Notes under the pieces: generated by a model
Databases searched by the model: none
What the model was told of the DNA's origin: nothing
The model's input: only the letters and a program-made list of their open reading frames with translations
Program-made: the position numbers and the translations under genes
NCBI RefSeq assembly: GCF_964340395.1
Contig: NC_135566.1
Location: 9,134,001-9,194,000, forward strand
From: Glandiceps talaboti
Lineage: Eukaryota; Hemichordata; Enteropneusta; Spengelidae
DNA: 60,000 nucleotides
Direction of reading: 5' to 3'
Part shown: in pieces, positions 1 to 60,000 of the stretch
How the letters are laid out: the number at the start of each line of letters is the position of its first letter
Numbering within the stretch: position 1 is the first letter of the stretch

Positions 1-485
1 ATTTGGTACCAATCAACACATCTAGGCGGAATTTTGTCTCACTCTCATACTGAATTTGTTATAGCCAAGGCACACGAACGTGGTTACAATAACAACATGT
101 TTTAAAGTGATCAAAATCGGTGTATGTGTATATCATTGAATAATTTAAAAATGCAAACCATGATTAATTAAGTAAAGTTAAAGCACTTATGAGTCATGAA
201 AAGTTAGTGCCTATCACATATGTATGTCTTCTAGGTCTTTTAAGGCAACGGTGGACCAATGTGAGAACAATTAAGGTGAAACATTACTATAGTTTCCATG
301 TTGTGTTTTATGGCAATCGCACACACTTTATATGATGTAAAATCATGAATTGACTCTTCAAAACCCAAAGTTTACGAAAATACGAAAATACTGTTATTTC
401 CTGGAGTGGGGTTCCCCATTAAGGAAGATTGTGTGACAGTATACTGAATATATATGTTGATTATGAAGTCTGTAAATATTAGTAC

Positions 486-699
486 CTGAACATCTGGATC
501 CATCGCAGAAGCCATAACACTCAGTCTGGTAATATTCGGTGTAGTACGTTGTGGAATACCGTATTTTGTATCTGTGTCTAGTCCTGGTAAATATATATAG
601 AGATATATGAGTTTGTCGTTTGTCTTTTCCAATGTCAGGAAAGCCGAGTTTTCGTATAGGATAGGTGCCACAAGCATTTGAGAAAACACACTCACACAA
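486..699 (-). CDS. Possible Cys-rich exon of another gene
   Basis: On the minus strand, acceptor GCTAATTACAG|TTGTGT and donor GTTCAG|GTACTA frame 214 nt with an open frame. The peptide starts LCECVFSNACGTYPI, has a long basic middle, and ends RYSTTYYTEYYQTECYGFCD followed by one more Cys. Tyr-rich runs followed by C-x-G/F-x-C resemble EMI or EGF-type extracellular modules, but the match is loose. No neighbouring exon was found, so this could be chance. Confidence 0.3.
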
Positions 700-1800
700 C
701 TGTAATTAGCTCACAGATATAACTCGAACTGGTCTTATTACAAGTAAATAGAATAAAAAATACGACACTATATACAGCAAAAATGCTTCTACTAAAATAT
801 GGCAATATTTAAGAAAATTGTAAATGATGAATTGTAATTAGAAAAATATATTTATTGTTTATCTGATCATTATGAAATATCAACATCATCTTATAATTTT
901 TTTCTTCTGTTATTGTAATAATAATTTGATTGTTCGATGAAGGAAATTGGGAGATTATAAACATAAATCAAGAACGAGAAGCCAGCCATGCTATTGGTAA
1001 CTATACTCACAGATTCGATTATGACTCGACTATATTAAGGAGACTCGATAATTATTTAACGACATCACTGGTTCTAAGTTACGACACCACTGGTTCTAGG
1101 TTAATTTGCTTAGGTATAATCAAAATCTGACAACAAGTGTGGGGCCCTCAGTAATTTAGGAAGTAGAGCCTTAAGTAGAAATGTAATGCTATTTATATAT
1201 ACAGGGTATTTTAGCGCATATCATCCAGGTCATATATATTGTTTCATTCATTTAAATACTTCCACATAGATACAAGGAGAGAGAACATAAAAGTAAATTT
1301 AAAAAGTATGCAAATGGAAGTGTTAAAATATCCTTAAATATAATAATTTTCGAGGACAGGACAGACAGATATTCACAAGCAAACACACACACATGTGGAC
1401 AGACAGTCAGAGACAGACATTTAGATAGACACCACAGAAATTGACGACGGGTAGACGGAGATATGGAACTATAACATGGGCATCCCCGTTGGAGCCAGAA
1501 CAAATATAATATTTTTCAAAATCTACATTTTGAAGTATTACCTGTATTTAGAACAGTCTTTCCATCCTACTACTCCACAGTTATATGTAGTCCTAGACTG
1601 AAACGATACACGGGTCGAACGTGATGACTCTCGTGATTTCTGTCTCGAATAGGTACACTGGTTTGGCCTATTTTAATGAAAAAACATGTTTGTTAAAATA
1701 AAAATGCTTTGCATGTATCCAGTTGATTAAATCAGAGAACTCATACTCATGGCATGTTCACACGCAGATAAATATGACAAATGCTGAACCGGTGCAACTT

Positions 1801-1880
1801 TGTATGTATGTATGTATGTATGTATGTATGTATGTATGTATGTATGTATGTATGTATGTATGTATGTATGTATGTATGTC

Positions 1881-1911
<31 letters not shown>

Positions 1912-2112
1912 ATGTATGTATGTATGTCTGTCTGTCTGTATGTATGTATGTATGTATGTATTCATGTGTGTATGTATGTATGTATGTATGTCTGTGTGTA
2001 TGTATGTATGTATGTATGTATGTATGTATGTATGTATGTATGTATGTACGTACGTATGTACGTATGTACGTACGTATGTATGTATGTATGTATGTATGTA
2101 TGTATGTATGTA

Positions 2113-2145
<33 letters not shown>

Positions 2146-2190
2146 ATGTATGTATATGTATGTATGCATTTATTTCTGTATGTATGTGTG
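1801..2190. repeat. (TATG)n array with TACG and TCTG variants
   Basis: About 390 bp of tetranucleotide repeat. Its apparent open frames on both strands (Met-Tyr-Val-Cys, His-Thr-Tyr-Ile) are artefacts of the 4-bp unit. Confidence 0.95.
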
Positions 2191-2321
2191 TCTCAACATC
2201 TTTCATATGGTAATGACAAGAACTGAATAGATTTTGGTAACCATCTAATGAATATTAATTAGTCATTTGCATTCTGGATTTCTACCTTTCTTAAGGAGAG
2301 GTTATCTTTTAGGGATGAAAG

Positions 2322-2368
<47 letters not shown>

Positions 2369-2411
2369 TATGTATGTCTGCCTGCCTGCCTGCCTGTCTG
2401 TCTGTCTGTCT
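2322..2411. repeat. (GT)n then (TGCC/TGTC)n
   Basis: GT dinucleotides to 2366, then tetranucleotides 2377-2411. Confidence 0.95.
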
Positions 2412-3012
2412 CATCGTTTTCTCAACCAGATTTAAACTGAATGACTTCCTTAAGGGTAAAGTCTTTAGCTTTTCGTTACTAGACACAATAACTGTTGGAA
2501 TGCAACAGAACATATGCGATTTCTTATGTTTCAAGTATTACCAGATTTAATTGAATTTGACGAGTGCATTATTACGATATAGCCTATACGGCTTCCATTC
2601 AGTTATTTCCACGAAGGTCAACGTTGAGGTCAAATATAATGACATGAACAGAGAGGCAACCCCTTATAATATAGGAGTATACACTTGAATACTGTCTTTT
2701 AGTTCTGGAGATGCTTTGAAAGTAGATTATTGCGCCAAATATTGCTATTATTCAATACAAAATATGAGTGCCATCAATAATATATATGTATTTTTCTCTT
2801 GTTGTGTATTGCATATAAATATGATTTACAAGAAATTGAAAATCACACTTGAACGATGTCTCTATAATGCCCGGGATTTCTATGGCAAGTAAGGCCGCCA
2901 TGCTGTAAAATTAAATGATGTCCTGAAACAGGCTGACATTTTCTTTAAAATATACATATTTTGTTTACTTTTTGTTTAGTTTGTTTGGTTGTTTGTCTAG
3001 CTATCTATCTCT

Positions 3013-3321
3013 CTGTTTGTTTGTTTGTTTGTTTGTTTGTCTGTTTGTTTGTTTGTTTTTGAGATGGGGATGGATTTTTATCTGCGGTTAAAAATCCTGC
3101 AGATTCACTGATGTACTTACCAAGGCCTAACTATTTGCAGCTGCACACCAAAATACAGGACTAGAAGAAAGAGATGCTTTGTTGACCCCATTGTCGTATT
3201 TCAGCAATAGGACTGCCAATCTTCGTGACTGCAACTCTGAAAGCAAACAAGAAATTGCAAAGAGAATAGAATAGAATAGAATAGAATAGAATAGAATAGA
3301 ATAGAATAGAATAGAATAGAA
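3013..3321. repeat. (GTTT)n and (ATAGA)n tracts
   Basis: (GTTT)n at 3013-3060 and a clean pentanucleotide (AGAAT)n at 3262-3321. Confidence 0.9.
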
Positions 3322-3750
3322 TACAAGTCAAGGTCATTGTAAATCGCTCTGTCCATCGACGACATTGGTTAGGTCAGAGGACCTCTTGGAATAAAGACTT
3401 ATATGATGGGTCCAAACTAAATAAAAAAATATAATTGTGAAAAAACTTCTGTTTGCAATTTTTTGGACCATCAATGAGTTTAATTATTTCGGCAGGCAAA
3501 TGTTATTTACACGGATTCATGGTAGGTTTCCGCTTTCGTTAAGTGCAAATGATTACACTCTCAACCCTGAGCGCAGTCAGCGAGGACATTGAGTTGGTTA
3601 TTAAGCTGTATTGTCAACTACAGGTTGTGTAATAATTTCTTTAAAAGTTTTATTTGAGGGAGGGAGGGAGGAATGGAGGGTGGGCGGGCGAGCATATGGA
3701 AGACCGGTGAGGACAGCGACTGTCATATAAATGTTATTGCTACAATAATA

Positions 3751-3865
<115 letters not shown>

Positions 3866-4646
3866 AATCACAACAATGTACATATGTCCTATGCGGTTTG
3901 GAGACATAACGTTTACTTTTAATGTGTAATTTGATTGATTAATGATGTTCAGAAATTAAGCTATATCTTGAGAATGCACGCTTCAAATCATATATAATTT
4001 GGCAAATACATAACAAATCACAATAAAGCCCGTGTTTTTATGTGCCAATTGATTTTCATAATTGATGATTTTGGTAATTAGGCTATATCTTTAGAATGCA
4101 ACTTTTAAATTTAATATATTTTGGTAAAACCATAGCGAAGCACATATTTGTTAGAAGTTTGTGAAAAGTACTTTTTTCCATATGAAATTTTGCTGAAGTT
4201 CACAGCTAGCTGCATATTATATAATACATTCAAAACTCAGTGGCTATGGGTTCACACCAAATGTTCCTTTGACAATGACATTAGTTGTATTTGAAGATGT
4301 AGGCAATCTGCCTTAAAGACAAAGATTAGAACAGGAAAAAAGAGCTCAAATATCAGTCAGAGAAGTCAACTCCTGGAGGTAGTCCTGGCAAGGATATCAT
4401 GTGTAAATATTGTACCCATATGACTGAAACTGGAAGTGAACCATAAATGGATTACATACAAGTATCCAAACTCAAAGGAAGCACATACCATTATGGTAAA
4501 ATGCATCTTTGAGGAACTTCATAAGGCTAAGTAAGTTACAATCATTCGTAGTGTGTCGTTTCAATGACGAATTAATTACTGGTGACATAGTTTGTGGATG
4601 TGGCAGTTTTACATTTATCTCTAGAATGAACAATTCTCTTTGTGAT

Positions 4647-4707
<61 letters not shown>

Positions 4708-4847
4708 GCATCATCATCAATTAATCTATCTATACGTTTATTTGAGTATACATAAACACTGGAATGAATAGTTCACCCCAGGATCTATGGTAATAAAATG
4801 GAACAATTGTATTTTAATATGTCTTTCATCATTGATTCGCGAAAAGT

Positions 4848-4879
<32 letters not shown>
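4647..4879. repeat. (ATC)n and (TTG)n tracts
   Basis: (ATC)n at 4647-4719 and (TTG)n at 4848-4879, with unique DNA between. Confidence 0.95.
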
Positions 4880-4880
<1 letters not shown>

Positions 4881-5367
4881 GTTATTTGAATGTTTTTTTT
4901 GTATTGTACTCTTTCCCATGGAAATGCGTCTCTTGATTTGAAAGTATATTTTAGAATTGTGTGAAGGTGAAAATGAATGTTCTGATGTTACAACTGAAAT
5001 GAGGTTGGTGTGGTGTTTCACTCATAGGACATTACCGTTTTTGACACACGGCAAACACAGCAGGATCCATTGCCGAATCACACTGAACAGCAATAAATAT
5101 TGTTATTCTTTCACAGTGCAGTAAATGAAAACATTACATATTGACTTGATGATTTTAATAGCTTCAATTGTTTATTTTCTGACTGATAAATCAACATATC
5201 AACTTGACTACTTCTACATCCCCCATTGTGCATGGCACCTATGTAATTGTTTCGTTTGCATTTGAAGTTGTCCGAGTGTGTTTAAAAAATATAATGTCAC
5301 ATTAGTGAAACACCAAACCGACATCGTTTCAGTTGTTTATAAATAGGTCACTTGCACTGGCTCCATG

Positions 5368-5422
5368 TGGCGTAGTGGTTAACACCCTGGATTAATAGTC
5401 GGTAGATTAGGTTTCAAATACC
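5368..5422 (+). repeat. tRNA-like SINE head (A and B boxes)
   Basis: TGGCGTAGTGG (5368-5378) fits a pol III A box and GGTTTCAAATACC (5410-5422) a B box, spaced 31 bases apart. It does not fold as an intact tRNA, so it is more likely a SINE head. Confidence 0.5.
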
Positions 5423-5599
5423 ACTGGAATTATGTCACTGACCCAATCCCAGGGTGAATGTTCTACAAACTCGGTAGATAGGCTGTAAGAGCTGTACATG
5501 CAACATAAGCTACAGCTAGTAATCTGTGTCCATGACGTGTTACACAATAGACTTCCAACGATTTTTCACAATTAGTTTACTCGATGCAATCAGCAGACA

Positions 5600-6039
5600 A
5601 ACTACAAGGAATGATTTACGTGTTCCATGAGCCAAACACAGGTCGGACCAATTTACTATTACGTACGCAGGTTCGAAAGTATGGAATAGCATACCAATGA
5701 ATATCAGGAACATAACCCGGAGGTCAGAGTTTTACAGTCGGTTAATTTTGTAGTTTAGATTGGCGGGTTTTTTTTGTTTTTTGTTTTGCTGTGTGTATTG
5801 TATATATTTGTAAGTTTTGAGAATCCCAATTTTATTATATCATATTGGACATGCCCAGATAGTATTTGTTTTCAACTGCACAATGTATTTACAGGGGTTG
5901 GACTAGATTAGTTGCAAGGCAACTATTTCATTTCCCCCTTTCCCGTTAGCTATTGATATACATATTTATCTTGACAAGTGAATTATTTGCAATTTGTAAT
6001 TACTATATTATTTTAGGAATAAAAATTATTATTATTAAT
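5600..6039 (+). pseudogene. LINE 3' remnant with ATT tail
   Basis: Frame on the plus strand reads RNDLRVP, a stop, AKHRSDQFTITYAGSKVWNS, then IPMNIRN and a TAG at 5751. This is the conserved end of many LINE reverse transcriptases ('LR-x-P...F-[ST]-x-x-Y-x-G-x-x-x-W-N-x-[IL]-P'). The copy ends near an (ATT)n tail at about 6019-6039, as CR1/L2-like elements do. Confidence 0.65.
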
Positions 6040-7602
6040 ATCACGAAATATTTCTTTCTCAATACATTGATTCAGAACTAAACGAAATAATTTACCGGAG
6101 ATGTTATAGCCTGGTTTGGTACATATTATACTACAGAAGGCTGTATAAATGAGGAACAGGCAATGTTCGCCGAAACGCTAGTACTTTGCTTATCATACAT
6201 ATTTTATGTTCCCCAAGAACCATCTAGATAGGAAAGGAATGGGTCACACTGACAGCTCGTCATGCTCATTGCAATTGTAAACGACACCATCTGGTCCATA
6301 CAGACACCACACTGTGTCCTTGCCCTATAGTCCTTAGAACAAACAAGCTATTGAATGTCATCACATTGCAGGCCCATATATTAACACACGCATTGATTCA
6401 AAGTTAATCAGGTGTACACTGAATGTCTTCCGTAAGGGCAAAGTTCTGAGATTGTCGTTCCTACAGACAATTGTTGGAATACAACAGAACATATGTAATA
6501 AGTTACTTTTTCTCATTCATTGCTATTTGCTCATTGCTGTTAGTAACCTCCTGGCCAACCACAACATGTGCTGTGACATTTGTTGAGAATGTAGAAAAAA
6601 AATTAAGTGCATCGTTGTACCACTTCAGACAACATTTCCTTTTTAGTGGCCTACAAAAATATGCCAATGATTTATTAAAACTAAAAGCTACATCAAGAAT
6701 ATTTTTCAGGACAAGTTTGAAGTGTGCATTCTTGAGATATAGCCTAATTACCGAAAATCATTAATTACGTAAATTGCTCATTGATATTCACGGGATTTTT
6801 ACCAAAACCTAATCAAGTCTTGCCATTACTCTACGGAATACGTCTTCAAAATTTTGTTTGAATTGAGCAAGCCGTTATGGAGAAAACAATGACACAGACA
6901 GACACACAGACTTTCACCCATAAATATATCTCTTCCTTACGGAAGAAAAAATTGTTGACCAACTCGAGACAGAAATAACAATGGTTTCCAGGGTATGAGA
7001 TAAAACAGATTGTTGTGCTGCAACAGTGCAAGCGTAGAAACTAGCTACAAATGTCAAATTCCCGAGTACATGTGTTTCTTTTAAATTTCAAATTTAAACA
7101 AAATAGTGTAGGGCAAGGAGGGGGAACCCTCCCCTCCCGTACCCCCCCCCCACACACACACACACACTGCTTCCTTGTATTTCGATTCAAATTTTAACTA
7201 TTGTTACATGTTACCTGTTACAATAGCATGAGGCATTCTTTTTGTACTCGAATTTCAAAGTTTCCTATGGGTATCTACTTGCGTTATCCTACCCGACACT
7301 GCTAAATTTTACCTAGTATTATTACTACCTCGACATGTTAAATTAGCATCAAAAAGCATTCTTTTAGTCCTTGAATTTCAAAAATCTCCAAGGACGGGAG
7401 GGTTCCCCCCTTTCGATCCCGTACCCCGGCACCCCCACTTGGCTCCCTCAAACTTCTATTCAACTTTTACCTCCTACTTTGCAATTTTACTAGCTACAGT
7501 TCTGTTGGAATAAGCTGCATTCGCATTCGTTGTTAACGCTTGTGTATGTCTCCTGTTATACGGACTTCCAATTAAAATAATAAAAAGGTTTGTTTCTTTT
7601 GA

Positions 7603-7712
7603 ATGTATGTATGTATGTATGTATGTATGTATGTATGTATGTATGTATGTATGTATGTATGTATGTACGTACGTACGTACGTATGCATGTGCGTGCGTGC
7701 GTGCATGTAATG
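7603..7712. repeat. (GTAT)n with (GTAC) and (GTGC) variants
   Basis: Tetranucleotide array about 110 bp long. Confidence 0.95.
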
Positions 7713-8703
7713 TATGTACTCCTGCCTCAGTATTGAGCAAGAACATTTGCAAATGTACTGTCAACGATCGCTTCCGAAGTTTAATTTAAGCTTCCATGTG
7801 CAAAATATTTCGTCGCCCCACATTCAGACCATCAGAATTTTAATGACCTCAATCGCACCCTAATTGTTTTCGTTACTCCCATTTTCTACTCCAGTCCCCC
7901 CCCCCCCCCGAAATTCTTATCCGCCACTTATTCGTCTGAAATATTATACTGATAAAGTTTATAGTGGAGGCCCGGGAGGAAGTACCAGTGGCCAGCTCTG
8001 GTAGGGGTGTGCGGCCAGTGCTGTCAATTCCAGGTCCCATTTTAGATCTAGACCCATTTTGACCAAAAACCAACAACCCATTTACATCATTACAGGTTTA
8101 TAAAGGATCAAAATACATTTCCTCAGGAACAACATTGTAGGGCAGTTAACTTAAGGTCAAGTCCATGTAAAAGCCTATGGCTGTGGCAGGATTATATAGG
8201 CACAGCTATAATTTGGTAATTTAAAAGGACAGAGGACATTATGCATGTAAAATCAGTTACTCACAGTTTACGTCGATGAACCATTGAAGAACCTTGGTCA
8301 CTGCATATTGTACATGTCTTCTCCTGCGATGTGACATTTAGACAGTATGTTGGAGAAGAGGTCATATATGAATACTGGTCTGGGTGAATCTACTTTTCAT
8401 AGGATGACACTTTTGTGGTGTACAAATATCGCAAACTCAAACACCGTAAACTGTTGCCTTCTTCATTTATGATCACTTCTTAAATTGAACACTAAAACAT
8501 TTTTTGTCAAATGTTGGTTTGCGAGCCTCATTAATTTACAGTTGGGGTACAATTGAGAGGCTGCCATTCCCTAACTGTATAATGACATAGACCAAACCAA
8601 CAATAACTCACAAGAGAATAGTTCACGAGACGCTAGAATCTTTGATCAGGCACATTTTCTGTTAGAGAATTGAACTGGCCAAGAAGAAGACATCTACCTA
8701 TTT

Positions 8704-59794
<51,091 letters not shown>

Positions 59795-60000
59795 GTAACA
59801 TTTCTAGATTATACATAAATCCGAACAATTTTGAACTTGATATGATTTGGATAACGGTATCCAGCGTGTTTGAATTCGAAGGTTTAATTAAATCCAATTA
59901 CTTATTCTCAGATGCATAGAATTTAGCCAAACCCTAAATAGTGTCAAAAAAACTCGACCATCAAATATCAAAATATGTTGGAACTAAATGCCATCAATAT

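Noticed and set aside
1723-2230. Long open frames of Met-Tyr-Val-Cys or His-Thr-Tyr-Ile
   Set aside because: Produced by (TATG)n; open in several frames on both strands at once. The same applies at 7603, 41840 and 55308.
6471-6764. 97-codon open frame in the intergenic region
   Set aside because: Overlaps short dispersed repeats shared with 2.5 and 4.0 kb; no coding signature.
59795-59919. Terminal exon ending at the TAG at 59917
   Set aside because: The read-through tail lacks module pattern, while ACCAG|GTAACA is a usable phase-1 donor; the gene more likely continues.

Overview
The window is animal nuclear DNA. It is AT-rich, full of microsatellites, and carries a gene split by dozens of GT-AG introns, with LINE, MITE-like and tandem-repeat debris. 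No bacterial, organellar or viral gene structure is seen. The protein modules (large lipid transfer protein N-terminus, LECT2/M23-like fold, PAN module) and the repeat style suggest a marine invertebrate such as a cephalochordate, hemichordate or lophotrochozoan. The species cannot be decided from sequence alone; a resemblance of some repeats to amphioxus DNA is an unverified memory.

Layout. 1-8.7 kb: mostly intergenic, with microsatellites, a LINE 3' remnant (about 5.6-6.0 kb), tRNA-like SINE boxes (5.37 kb) and one possible minus-strand Cys-rich exon (486-699) of a different gene. 8.7-59.8 kb: one plus-strand gene. I assembled 41 exons, all phase-compatible, giving about 2,190 codons; the 3' end lies beyond the window. 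12.8-30.4 kb: a 17.6-kb insertion in intron 3, bounded by perfect 259-bp terminal inverted repeats that begin CACTA and flanked by a TAA duplication. It looks like a very large CACTA (EnSpm)-type element carrying decayed LINE pieces, a nested 154-bp foldback MITE and a family of tiny 22-36 bp palindromes with their own target duplications. 30.5-59.8 kb: exons 4-41, with introns of roughly 0.1-2 kb loaded with simple repeats and a dispersed repeat family (called R1 here).

The gene product. The order is: signal peptide; LLTP/vitellogenin-type N-terminal domain (F-x-P-G-x-x-Y-x-Y start, beta region, then a helical region); a furin-like RRRR site at about residue 656; a helical, coiled-coil-like central region; a degenerate LECT2/M23-like domain with only part of the zinc site; a linker; a Cys-rich beta region; a second beta-rich region; a four-Cys PAN/apple-like module; and a W-x-G-F-x-D-type repeat at the window edge. 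This suggests a very large secreted mosaic protein that combines a lipid-transfer fold with adhesion or recognition modules. Its function is not known from sequence.

The most interesting observations are the LECT2/M23-like domain inside an LLTP-type protein, the precisely bounded 17.6-kb CACTA-like insertion in its third intron, and the mini-palindromes with about 8-bp target duplications.
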